From UMGS1851 sp900555605 (lineage in GTDB: Bacteria; Bacillota; Clostridia; UBA1212; UBA1255), in assembly GCA_902472555.1 (NCBI GenBank), contig CABROF010000087.1:1-10996 (forward strand): a stretch of DNA of 10,996 bases, written 5' to 3'. The translations under genes and the position numbers were made by a program. This document shows, one piece after another, positions 1-6,523 of this stretch; the stretch's first letter is position 1, and the number at the start of each line of letters is the position of its first letter. Under the pieces are notes generated by a model. The model did no database searches and was not told the origin of the DNA. It worked only from the letters and a program-made list of their open reading frames with translations.

Positions 1-1
1 C

Positions 2-694
2 CGGTATTATGATCCGGAGGTTGGGCGGTTTATTCATGCGGATGACACTGCATATCTCGGCGTAGACGAAACATTGCTTAGTTATAATCTGTTTGTTTAC
101 TGTGGCAATAATCCTGTAATGGGATATGATCCTGTCGGTACATTTAATTGGTCAAGCCTTGGCAAGGGCACAAGCTGGCTTGCAATAGGCATTACTGCAG
201 TTTGCGTTGGTATTTCTGTTTTGACTTGTGGTGTAGCTGCTCCGGCAATGATGGCGGTTGCAGCGGTCACCGTAACAGCTGGAGCAACTACCGTTGTGAA
301 TGGCGTTTCTGAGATAGGTGAAGCTGCTACGGGTCACAATTTTATGCGGGATGATGTATTCGGAGGGAATTCTACCGCCTATAACATCTATGCCACTTCA
401 ACTGCTGCTGTAGCGCAGATAGGAACCACTGTTTGTGGCGGCTGGATGGCTAAGAACGCTCCCCGAATAGAGTCATACAATCATATTCAGAGTTATAATT
501 ATACTGATACTATTTCTGATGCTGAGCATATGAGCAGACTATATGCAAATTCTATACTAACACAAAAACAAGTGATCAAATATGGTAAAATGACAAAAGA
601 TTCATTTGGCTATGTGTTTAGTGCTATGGGTTCTGTCAACGGAGAAGAAAAACTTTGGAGATTAGGAGTAAATACTGCCAAAAATTTGGTGTAG
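2..694 (+). CDS. RHS-repeat protein, 3' end with variable C-terminal toxin domain (partial)
   Basis: This is the C-terminal 230 codons of a large RHS/YD-repeat polymorphic toxin whose body lies upstream of the window. The frame is open from base 2, so the TTG at 74 is not the real start. The first residues (RYYDPEVGRFIHADD, then NLFVYCGNNPV and DPVG) are the canonical end of the RHS core shell. A hydrophobic, Ala/Val/Thr-rich stretch follows (about 155-330, WLAIGITAVCVGISVLTCG), a pre-toxin segment common in Firmicutes RHS proteins. The final ~75 residues, from about NAPRIESYNHIQ, are more polar and should be the toxin domain; I do not recognise its activity. The frame ends at TAG 692-694, but reading through gives HWGHGF and then TAA, so the last residues may have been lost to a nonsense change. 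RHS proteins typically deliver CT toxins to competing cells. The RHS assignment is firm; the toxin activity is unknown. Confidence 0.9.
   Translation, partial: RYYDPEVGRFIHADDTAYLGVDETLLSYNLFVYCGNNPVMGYDPVGTFNWSSLGKGTSWLAIGITAVCVGISVLTCGVAAPAMMAVAAVTVTAGATTVVNGVSEIGEAATGHNFMRDDVFGGNSTAYNIYATSTAAVAQIGTTVCGGWMAKNAPRIESYNHIQSYNYTDTISDAEHMSRLYANSILTQKQVIKYGKMTKDSFGYVFSAMGSVNGEEKLWRLGVNTAKNLV
8..45 (+). repeat. 38-bp direct repeat, copy 1 (RHS core/CT boundary)
   Basis: Identical base for base to 1978-2015. It encodes YDPEVGRFIHADD, the last conserved block of the RHS core. Identity stops at both ends, while weaker similarity continues downstream through the NPV motif. It is coding sequence, but long perfect identity between two modules 1970 bp apart suits homologous recombination or recent cassette duplication. 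Confidence 0.9.
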
Positions 695-733
695 CATTGG
701 GGACATGGTTTTTAAAGTAGAAAGGAGATTGAA

Positions 734-1246
734 ATGAAAGAAACACTTCCAATTAATAAGATGTTTTTTTTAATAGGTGATTTATATAATAGAGATTCTG
801 TTGAAAATTACAATTATTTTTATCTAACTAAAGATAAGTCGTTACTGTACAATACTATAACAAGTGGGGATTATAGCGTATTATTTGGTGGTAATTGGCG
901 ATTTGAACTTATTGTTGATAGTGCTACTGGACTTTGTGTGAAATTTCAAAGCTTTTTAGATGAATTGAAAGTATCTCACAGGACTATAGATTTACCTGAA
1001 TCGACCCCTAAAAAAATTTTTTTCACAAGCAATGATGTGTTGAGTCCCGGAGGAGGTTGTCATTACTTCCCTTTTGAAAATAAAGTTTATTGGGATGAAA
1101 GAAAAAGTATTCTATGCATTGGCAATCCCAATATAGAGGGGGAAGTAGTTGAATTTGTGCCTCAAACAATATCGGTTATAAGAAACGGTCAAATAGTCTG
1201 TCTTTATTTAATCTTAGGCAATATTGCTGATATTGATTTCCTGTAA
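734..1246 (+). CDS. Putative immunity protein for the first RHS CT (170 aa)
   Basis: A 170-aa protein with no signal peptide or membrane segment, so probably cytoplasmic. It starts at ATG 734 with a good AAAGGAG site about 8 bases upstream and begins 39 bases after the toxin stop. I do not recognise its family. It is rich in aromatic residues and predicted beta-strand (FGGNWRFELIVDSATGLCVKF), with a GGGCHYFPF turn around residues 108-116. The call as the cognate immunity protein rests on position (a small gene directly after an RHS CT), size, and AT-richness typical of such genes; there is no motif proof. Downstream lies a decayed module, so this gene closes the first CT/immunity pair. Confidence is high that it is a gene and moderate that it confers immunity. 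Confidence 0.75.
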   Translation: MKETLPINKMFFLIGDLYNRDSVENYNYFYLTKDKSLLYNTITSGDYSVLFGGNWRFELIVDSATGLCVKFQSFLDELKVSHRTIDLPESTPKKIFFTSNDVLSPGGGCHYFPFENKVYWDERKSILCIGNPNIEGEVVEFVPQTISVIRNGQIVCLYLILGNIADIDFL

Positions 1247-1326
1247 GGGGGTGGGATGATCCCAAAAGCCGCCTGTGGTATCACAACGGCAATGCTTGCC
1301 AAAATACATGCAGGTACATTCAGTGA

Positions 1327-1506
1327 ACTATAGTCAAGAGAGTAGACACATTTTATAAAAATTTTACTGGAAATGTAGCACAGCCTATTTCTGTACAGGC
1401 AGGAACTGCTACACCATGGTTTGGGCAACCGGGAGGAGGAACACAATTTTTACTGTCAGAGTCAATCAACAGTCTGTTAGAAAAGGGTATCTTGAAAATA
1501 TTTTAG
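1327..1506 (+). pseudogene. C-terminal remnant of a TNT-type (NAD+ glycohydrolase family) toxin
   Basis: A 59-codon open stretch between TGA 1324-1326 and TAG 1504-1506, with no start codon or ribosome site of its own. It reads ...PISVQAGTATPWFGQPGGGTQF... and then a Ser/Leu-rich tail (SINSLLEKGILKIF). The block PWFGQPGGGTQ followed by S(I/V)xxLLxxGxL is the C-terminal signature of the TNT domain, the fold of the Mycobacterium tuberculosis necrotizing toxin that hydrolyses NAD+. Such domains occur as CT tips of RHS and other polymorphic toxins in Firmicutes. The N-terminal half of the domain, including its usual RFG-type motif, is absent, and the 80 bases upstream (1247-1326) show no convincing continuation in any frame. 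It is therefore a non-functional fragment left behind by CT replacement. Family recognition is from memory of the motif. Confidence 0.75.
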
Positions 1507-1523
1507 ATGGAGGAGTTGTTCTA

Positions 1524-1763
1524 ATGTTCAAGAAAAAATGGAAACATGAAATAACAGGAAATGATGGAAATTGTATTTTGTTTGGAGTAAATATTTTTGA
1601 TTATAAATGGAGTGATACAAAAGAAAAAGTCAATGTTGCTGATCCTATTTACAAACAAAATTATTTGTTCAACATATACACTGTTTGTATTAATGGAAAA
1701 ACACATAAATTTGCTGCTGGTGAATATAGCAACTGTGTATGGGGGTTTTACCTGGAAAGTTGA
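1524..1763 (+). CDS. Small putative immunity protein following the TNT remnant (79 aa)
   Basis: A 79-aa protein starting at ATG 1524. I chose this start because GGAGGAG at 1509-1515 sits 8 bases upstream; the frame is open further upstream only because it overlaps the toxin remnant in another frame. It begins 18 bases after the remnant's stop, the spacing expected for a toxin/immunity pair. The sequence starts MFKKKWKHEITGNDGNC and is rich in aromatic residues (FDYKW, NYLFNIYTV, WGFYLES), with no signal peptide or membrane segment. It ought to be the immunity protein for the lost TNT toxin, an inference from position. I see no resemblance to the mycobacterial immunity factor IFT. Its intact frame and ribosome site suggest it may still be expressed as an orphan antidote. 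Confidence 0.65.
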   Translation: MFKKKWKHEITGNDGNCILFGVNIFDYKWSDTKEKVNVADPIYKQNYLFNIYTVCINGKTHKFAAGEYSNCVWGFYLES

Positions 1764-1965
1764 TGCTTTACAATAAAGACTGATACGGACTGAAATAGGA
1801 GCGTGTCATATGCATTGTTAAAAATTGGAGGAATTATTGTCAAGGCATGTTTTTTGTATAATGTACTCAAGCAAACACTAAAGGAGGTGCTTAACTTGCT
1901 TAGAGCAGAAAGATATGCATGAAGCTTGTAAAAATTCCAGAAAATGATTGTGATTTGTCCTTGCC
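1764..1965 (+). other. Junction between RHS modules 2 and 3
   Basis: About 200 bases with no convincing gene. They contain a perfect TATAAT at 1857-1862 (best -35 TTATTG at 1834-1839, 17-base spacer, a weak match) and a strong ribosome-site-like AAAGGAGGTG at 1880-1889, followed by TTG 1896 and an 8-codon frame ending at TGA 1920-1922. The frame of the downstream RHS CT is closed by TGA 1951-1953. This may be leftover sequence from recombination, or a leader from which the orphan module could be transcribed. Confidence 0.35.
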
Positions 1966-2709
1966 TTGCCACAAGCGTATGATCCGGAGGTTGGGCGGTT
2001 TATTCATGCGGATGATATAGCATATTTGGGTATGGGCGGCCTTACCAGCCATAATCTTTTCACCTATTGCGGTAATAATCCTGTAAACGACAGAGATGAT
2101 GATGGTCGATTGTCGTGGTTGGCAAAAATCGCTATAGGAATTGGAGCAGTTATTGTTGGCGCAGCAGTTGTAGCAGCAACAGCAGCAACCGGAGGAGCTG
2201 CTGCTGCGTTTATTGGAGCTGCTGTGGCTGGTGTGAAAGCTGCGGCTATCTCAGGGACAATAGGTGCTGCGGTTGGTGCTGCTACAAGTGCAGTAAGTCA
2301 TCGGGTTTCCACGGGAAGTTGGGATGGTGCCGGAAAAGCAGCATTAAATGGTGCAGTTAATGGGTTTGCTGATGGATTTATGACTGGCGGTATTATGGCA
2401 GGTGGCTCACAGGTTCTAAGCGGAGGATTCAAGCTTGCCGCAAATGCAGGGCTGAAAACCGGAACATCTGGCGGGATAAAAAACACTGGAATTCTTTCAC
2501 CAAATAGGTTGAGGTCTACACAAGAGATTGCAAAAATTGCCCAAAAAGGTCAGAGCTTTTATGATTACGGAGGACAACTCTTCAAATTTGGAAGTGTGAA
2601 ATTAGATATTGGATCTAAGACATTTCTACATTTACATATTGCTCTTACAGGTTCAAGACACATACCCGTGGGGATCATCGGCTCGGGGATATATGGAGGG
2701 TTTAGATAA
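1966..2709 (+). CDS. Orphan RHS C-terminal toxin module (core tip plus CT)
   Basis: A 247-codon frame that joins the RHS core at YDPEVGRFIHADD, continues through NLFTYCGNNPV, and carries a different CT from the first module. Residues ~50-160 are extremely Gly/Ala-rich and hydrophobic (AKIAIGIGAVIVGAAVVAAT, then GAGKAALNGAVNGFADGF), the pre-toxin segment. The last ~85 residues, from about KNTGILSPNRLRSTQEIAKI, are the toxin domain and include a histidine-rich FLHLHIALTGSRHIP and a glycine-rich end. I recall similar CTs in clostridial RHS proteins but know no activity. TTG 1966 is the only start codon before the core motif and has no clear ribosome site, so the module is probably a silent or displaced orphan CT that would need recombination onto an RHS core for delivery. 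Its stop overlaps the next gene's ATG. Confidence 0.7.
   Translation: MPQAYDPEVGRFIHADDIAYLGMGGLTSHNLFTYCGNNPVNDRDDDGRLSWLAKIAIGIGAVIVGAAVVAATAATGGAAAAFIGAAVAGVKAAAISGTIGAAVGAATSAVSHRVSTGSWDGAGKAALNGAVNGFADGFMTGGIMAGGSQVLSGGFKLAANAGLKTGTSGGIKNTGILSPNRLRSTQEIAKIAQKGQSFYDYGGQLFKFGSVKLDIGSKTFLHLHIALTGSRHIPVGIIGSGIYGGFR
1978..2015 (+). repeat. 38-bp direct repeat, copy 2 (orphan RHS CT boundary)
   Basis: Perfect match to 8-45, coding YDPEVGRFIHADD in the same relative frame. Immediately upstream the expected RHS sequence (ARY/RYY) is missing and unrelated sequence is present, so homology to the core begins abruptly here. That is the signature of an orphan CT breakpoint. Confidence 0.9.
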
Positions 2710-3197
2710 TGAAAGTCAGAAAAGTTGCTAATGAAAAAGTAATTGCATACGATTTTTATTCTGACATAACAAAGAGCCCTCTTGTGATTCAACTATGTGA
2801 AGAATGTAGTCTAACAGAAATATTTATTGAGGTCTATACCTTGGAAAAGAATAAAACAAATATTTCAGAAATATTATTACAAATGAATTGTAATATGGTT
2901 TTTATTCCATATAAAAGTGGTTACCAGGATATAGCGATAAAAACTGATAGATTCCATTTACCGAAATTGCTTGAGGTGCTTTCAATTTGCAGATTTGAAG
3001 AGATGACAGTCTGGAGTTGTAATGAGAGTTGGGAACAACATTTGTTTTTCAAATCAGCACGTAAAAATATCGCTGTAGAAGAAAAAAGTAACCTATATCT
3101 TTGTTATAACCTTGCAGAAAAATCAGTAGAATTGTACTTAAATCCACAATATGACACTGATAAAATTGAACAATTAATAAAGGAACACGCAAAATAA
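2709..3197 (+). CDS. Putative immunity protein for the orphan RHS CT (162 aa)
   Basis: A 162-aa, probably cytoplasmic protein with no signal peptide or membrane helix. Its ATG at 2709 shares a base with the TAA of the toxin module (TAATG), so translation is likely coupled, which is common for CT/immunity pairs. I do not recognise the family. The sequence is mixed alpha/beta and AT-rich, with features such as LVIQLCEECSLTEIFIEVYT near residue 25-45, WSCNESWEQ near residue 102 and an acidic/lysine-rich C-terminal helix (DKIEQLIKEHAK). Immunity function is inferred from position and overlap. The pair appears intact even though the toxin is separated from any RHS core, so the gene may protect against siblings still carrying this CT. 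Confidence 0.75.
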   Translation: MKVRKVANEKVIAYDFYSDITKSPLVIQLCEECSLTEIFIEVYTLEKNKTNISEILLQMNCNMVFIPYKSGYQDIAIKTDRFHLPKLLEVLSICRFEEMTVWSCNESWEQHLFFKSARKNIAVEEKSNLYLCYNLAEKSVELYLNPQYDTDKIEQLIKEHAK

Positions 3198-3319
3198 ATT
3201 TTTGTCCTTCTGCTACCTTTAATATTGGCAGCCGCGGATAACAGAAGAAAACCAGAAAAACCGGCAGGGAAATGCGGTCATTGGCCGGTGGTATGCGGAT
3301 TCGGCCCTTGCATTGAATA

Positions 3320-3348
3320 TTGTATTGATTTTAAGAACATGATACAAT
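3320..3348 (+). promoter_or_regulatory. Sigma-A-type promoter for nadK-argR-recN
   Basis: TTGTAT (3320-3325) and TACAAT (3343-3348) are separated by 17 bases. This predicts transcription from about 3355 and a leader of roughly 70 bases before the nadK start. No other good promoter is seen before recN, so it likely drives the three overlapping or closely spaced genes. Its -10 box lies entirely inside an inverted repeat. The preceding bases (3198-3319) hold nothing else I can identify beyond a short ACCGGC/GCCGGT dyad. Confidence 0.55.
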
Positions 3349-3371
3349 ATATGTCATGATTGTATCATGTT
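3336..3371 (+). promoter_or_regulatory. 13-bp perfect inverted repeat over the nadK promoter: operator or terminator
   Basis: Arms AACATGATACAAT (3336-3348) and ATTGTATCATGTT (3359-3371) pair perfectly around a 10-base centre. The left arm contains the -10 box. The right arm runs into a T-tract (3370-3375), so in RNA the structure resembles an AT-rich intrinsic terminator that could close the toxin/immunity transcripts. Because of its symmetry and position it could instead be a repressor site on the nadK promoter. I cannot decide between the two. Confidence 0.55.
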
Positions 3372-3427
3372 TTTTCTGTCCGGCAGGGAACAGAGGCGCG
3401 CGTGATGCATCAATAATGGAGGGGACT

Positions 3428-4297
3428 ATGCGGATCGGGATTATCAGAAATCGCGGCAAAAAGAAAAGTGCTTATTATGTGGAGCAGCTGACAGAGGAAA
3501 TCCACCGCGCATGCAGAAGGTGCGCCTCCGCCGCCGAACAATGGATTGTATTGGACGACGGACATTTTACCGATGCGGAAATTGTGGAACAGGCGGATAT
3601 TCTCGTCAGCGTGGGAGGCGACGGAACCTTTCTGAAGGTGGCGGCAAAGGCGCTGGCAAGAGATATCCCTGTTTTTGGTTTCAATCTTGGCACGCTGGGG
3701 CTGTTGACGGAATTTGATCAAAATGATCTCGAGGGAACTGTGGAGCGCCTGATTCAGGGGGATTATACAGTGGAAGACCGGCGGGTCTTGCATGTTAAGA
3801 TTATCAATGCCGCAGGGGAGACCGTATTCAGCGAGTATGCGCTGAATGACTGCGTTGCCGCCAGAAGCGTGCTTTCCAAAGTGGCGTATCTGAATTTATA
3901 TATTAATGACTGTATTGTGGATACGTATCCCTGCGACGGCCTGATTGTTGCCACGCAGACAGGCTCAACTGCTTATGCGCTGTCGGCAGGGGGACCTATC
4001 GTGGAGCCCGGAAATGATGTGATGATTGTTACGCCGATTTGTTCCCACTATACGGACGGACGGGCGATTGTGGCCAAAGGCAGCAGCGACATCGGAATCC
4101 GGATGTGCATAGAACATCCGGAGGTCTATGTGACAGTGGACGGGCATTTGAACTATCTTTTGCAGAAAGAGGATCGGATTATATGCTCTTTGAGCGATAA
4201 AACGGTAAAAATTATTCGAATTGATCCGCCTAATTTTTATGAGGCGCTGCGGCGGAAGGCAGCTGAAAGGAGAGAACGGGTTCAGCATGAAATATGA
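3428..4297 (+). CDS. nadK: NAD kinase
   Basis: ATP- (or polyphosphate-) dependent NAD kinase, making NADP+ from NAD+ in the cytoplasm; 289 aa, the usual length. Visible motifs: GGDGT at residues 63-67 (D65 is the conserved catalytic aspartate), NLGTLGLLTEF, ND at 140-141 where the family has NE/ND for NAD binding, and DGLIVATQTGSTAYALSAGG from residue 170, the second signature. I chose ATG 3428 because the protein then begins with the typical MRIGIIRN strand and GGAGGGG (3418-3424) lies just upstream; in-frame ATGs at 3356 and 3416 lack ribosome sites, and 3356 lies inside the inverted repeat. The 3' end overlaps argR by 11 bases, indicating co-transcription. Order with argR, recN and spoIVB is conserved in Clostridia. 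Confidence 0.96.
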   Translation: MRIGIIRNRGKKKSAYYVEQLTEEIHRACRRCASAAEQWIVLDDGHFTDAEIVEQADILVSVGGDGTFLKVAAKALARDIPVFGFNLGTLGLLTEFDQNDLEGTVERLIQGDYTVEDRRVLHVKIINAAGETVFSEYALNDCVAARSVLSKVAYLNLYINDCIVDTYPCDGLIVATQTGSTAYALSAGGPIVEPGNDVMIVTPICSHYTDGRAIVAKGSSDIGIRMCIEHPEVYVTVDGHLNYLLQKEDRIICSLSDKTVKIIRIDPPNFYEALRRKAAERRERVQHEI

Positions 4298-4736
4298 CAG
4301 ACAAGCGGCGATTTTAGAATTGATTGAGGCAAACGATATCGAGACACAGGAGGAACTGTCCGGTATGCTGCGTGCGCGGGGGTTCGAGGTGACACAAGCC
4401 ACGGTTTCGCGGGATATTAAGGATTTGAAGCTTGTAAAGATATCCGGCGGACAGGGCAGATCGAAATATTCTTCTTTAGTGGGACAGAGCTTTGCACTGC
4501 CGGAGCAGCTGCGCCCTATTTTTGCAAATGCTTTTGTTTCCGCAGACTATGCAAACAATCTGGTGATTGTAAAAACACTGCCTGGAATGGCGCAGGCTGT
4601 GGCCTCTGCGGTGGATGTTTTAAAAATCGGAGAGATTTTGGGGACGGTGGCAGGAGATGACTCTGTGCTGATTGTCTGCAGAGCAGAGCGTTATGCGGAA
4701 GACCTGGTTGCAGTACTCTGCAAAATGGCAAGATAG
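4287..4736 (+). CDS. argR: Arginine repressor ArgR/AhrC
   Basis: A 149-aa hexameric transcription factor that represses arginine biosynthesis and can activate catabolism when arginine is bound. The N-terminal winged helix-turn-helix is visible: IETQEELSGMLRARGF (residues 18-33) and the recognition helix with ATVSRDIKDLKLVK (38-51). The C-terminal oligomerisation/arginine-binding domain ends with GTVAGDD (119-125), whose two aspartates contact arginine in characterised homologues. Start ATG 4287 is preceded by AAAGGAGAG and lies within the end of nadK in another frame, so translation is probably coupled. In many Firmicutes argR sits immediately before recN, as here. I did not find a convincing ARG box in the nadK promoter, so autoregulation is not shown. 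Confidence 0.96.
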   Translation: MKYDRQAAILELIEANDIETQEELSGMLRARGFEVTQATVSRDIKDLKLVKISGGQGRSKYSSLVGQSFALPEQLRPIFANAFVSADYANNLVIVKTLPGMAQAVASAVDVLKIGEILGTVAGDDSVLIVCRAERYAEDLVAVLCKMAR

Positions 4737-4754
4737 AAGGTTGGTGAGGTACAT

Positions 4755-6458
4755 ATGCTGCTGCAGCTCAATATTCGGAATATTGCGTTGATTGACAAGC
4801 TTACCATCGAGTTCGGAGAAGGAATGAACTGCCTGACCGGTGAAACCGGCGCCGGAAAGTCTATTATTATCGATTCCATCAGTTGTATGCTGGGGGGAAG
4901 AACCTCCCGGGATACAATCCGCACAGGCTGCGACACAGCCTCTGTGCAGGGGGTATTTTCCGATGCTTCGCCGCTGGTGACAGAGATTCTGACAGAGTTC
5001 GGCATGGAGCCAGAGGAGGATCATACACTGATCTTATATCGGGAGTTTAACGCTGCCGGCCGCAACCTCTGCAGAATTAACGGCAGAACGGCTACCATCT
5101 CTATGCTGAAACGGATCGGTGAGGCGCTTATCGATATTCACGGTCAGCATGATAATCAGTCTTTGCTGCGTCCGGATTCCCATATGAAATTACTGGACCT
5201 GTTCGGCGGAAGCGAAATACAGACAATTTTACAAAATTATAGAAAAAAATTAGAAATTTTTAAAGAAACGCTGAATACGCTGCAAAGTCTGAACGGCGAT
5301 CCGAAGGAACGAGCACGGCTTGCAGATTTGTTATCTTATCAAATCAATGAAATTGAGCGTGCCAATTTGACGGCGGGCGAGGACGATGAACTGAATGAAC
5401 AAAGAATGATTTTGGCCAATGGGGAGAAAATAGCGTATGGGCTGAATAAAGCTTATGAAATCATTCTTGCGGATCATTATGAAAATGCTTCGCTGCGTGC
5501 CATGGTGAACGTTCTCAGAAATGAGATTGCGGCAATTTCCGGATATTGTACAAGATATGAGGAAATTTTAGAAAAAATAGAGGAGATGAGCTACCTTCTG
5601 GAGGATATTTCCTCTATGGTGAGCAGTGAAAAGGATGCAGCAGTCTATGAGCCGTCGATGATGGAGCAGGTAGAGGAAAGAATAGATGAGATCAATCGAT
5701 TAAAGCGCAAGTATGGCGGTACGATTGAAGATATTCTCTGTTTTGCGCAGGAGGCCCGGCAGCAGCTCGCACTGCTCAGCGACAGCGAATCGAGGTGTCA
5801 GGAGCTGCTGACAGCGCTTTCCCGCATGTCGCAGGAGCTTTTGAACCTTTGTGAGGACTTGAACTTTGCACGGGCAAAGGTTTCCAAGCTTCTTGAGGAA
5901 AAAATTTGCAAAGAACTGGAGGAATTGGAGATGCGCAAGACCAAATTCCGGGTGCAGATTGATTACCGTTCAGATGAAAACAGCGAGGATTATCCGGAGT
6001 TCACAAAAAATGGCTTGGACGAAGTCGAATTTCTCATTTCCGCCAACCCCGGAGAACCCCTGAAGCCCTTGGCGAAGATTGCCTCCGGGGGAGAATTGTC
6101 CCGTATTATGCTGGCGATCAAGACGATTCTTGCGGATGTAGACAAAATTTCAACTTTAATTTTTGACGAAATCGATACAGGCATCAGCGGTCAGGCTGCC
6201 CGAAAGGTCGGCGAAAAAATGAAATGGATTTCCCGCAGGCATCAAGTCATCTGTGTTACACATCATGCGCAGATTGCTGCCATTGCGGATTATAATATAT
6301 ATATAAAGAAGCAATTTGATCAGGATCGCACGACGACAGAAGCAAAGCTGCTGAACTATCAGGAGAAGATTCAGGAAATCGGGCGCTTATTGGATGGCGG
6401 AAGCGCATCGGAAATCACATTGGAGCACGCAAAAGCCCTAATTGACGGGATCATTTAA
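4755..6458 (+). CDS. recN: DNA repair protein RecN
   Basis: SMC-like ATPase that acts early in recombinational repair of double-strand breaks; 567 aa, full length for the family. Walker A is GETGAGKS at residues 29-36 (K35). A long Glu/Leu/Lys-rich coiled-coil middle spans about 155-400. The ABC signature is SGGELSR at 444-450, Walker B is TLIFDEIDTG at 467-476 (D471, E472), and the C-terminal His switch is in CVTHHAQIAAIAD, where many homologues have THLPQ. ATG 4755 has GGTGAGG 8 bases upstream, and the gap after argR is 18 bases, so it belongs to the nadK transcript. No LexA-type (SOS) box is apparent directly upstream. Confidence 0.97.
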   Translation: MLLQLNIRNIALIDKLTIEFGEGMNCLTGETGAGKSIIIDSISCMLGGRTSRDTIRTGCDTASVQGVFSDASPLVTEILTEFGMEPEEDHTLILYREFNAAGRNLCRINGRTATISMLKRIGEALIDIHGQHDNQSLLRPDSHMKLLDLFGGSEIQTILQNYRKKLEIFKETLNTLQSLNGDPKERARLADLLSYQINEIERANLTAGEDDELNEQRMILANGEKIAYGLNKAYEIILADHYENASLRAMVNVLRNEIAAISGYCTRYEEILEKIEEMSYLLEDISSMVSSEKDAAVYEPSMMEQVEERIDEINRLKRKYGGTIEDILCFAQEARQQLALLSDSESRCQELLTALSRMSQELLNLCEDLNFARAKVSKLLEEKICKELEELEMRKTKFRVQIDYRSDENSEDYPEFTKNGLDEVEFLISANPGEPLKPLAKIASGGELSRIMLAIKTILADVDKISTLIFDEIDTGISGQAARKVGEKMKWISRRHQVICVTHHAQIAAIADYNIYIKKQFDQDRTTTEAKLLNYQEKIQEIGRLLDGGSASEITLEHAKALIDGII

Positions 6459-6493
6459 GATTTTGCCATGAACTTCAATACAAGTAAGTGACA

Positions 6494-6523
6494 GTATAAA
6501 GGCAGCTTGAAAAGGACATTTTA
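6494..6523 (+). promoter_or_regulatory. Sigma-G/sigma-F-type promoter of spoIVB
   Basis: GTATA (6494-6498) matches the forespore sigma -35 consensus GYATR and CATTTTA (6517-6523) matches the sigma-G -10 CATnnTA, with an 18-base spacer. It lies about 55 bases before the spoIVB start. In Bacillus subtilis spoIVB is transcribed in the forespore by sigma-F and mainly sigma-G, so the match is functionally sensible. No good sigma-A promoter is seen in the 119-base gap. Confidence 0.6.

Noticed and set aside
1256..1333. Short frame starting at ATG 1256 after the first putative immunity gene (MIPKAACGITTAMLAK...)
   Set aside because: 25 codons, no recognisable motif, and a poor ribosome site overlapping the immunity gene stop; more likely debris upstream of the TNT fragment.
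1837..1862. TTGTCA/TATAAT as a strong promoter
   Set aside because: The spacer is only 14 bases, too short for sigma-A; only the TATAAT with a poor TTATTG at 17 bases remains as a weak candidate.
2..2709. Insertion sequence or transposase explaining the RHS breakpoints
   Set aside because: No transposase frame, terminal inverted repeats or target duplications are visible; the 38-bp repeat is RHS coding sequence.
3356..3427. Upstream in-frame starts for nadK at 3356 and 3416
   Set aside because: 3356 lies inside the inverted repeat next to the promoter and would add an unusual Cys/Phe leader; neither has a ribosome site. ATG 3428 does and matches the family N-terminus.
3965..4402. - strand open frame of 145 codons over nadK/argR
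   Set aside because: Shadow of two clearly recognised genes; composition is unnatural and there is no ribosome site.
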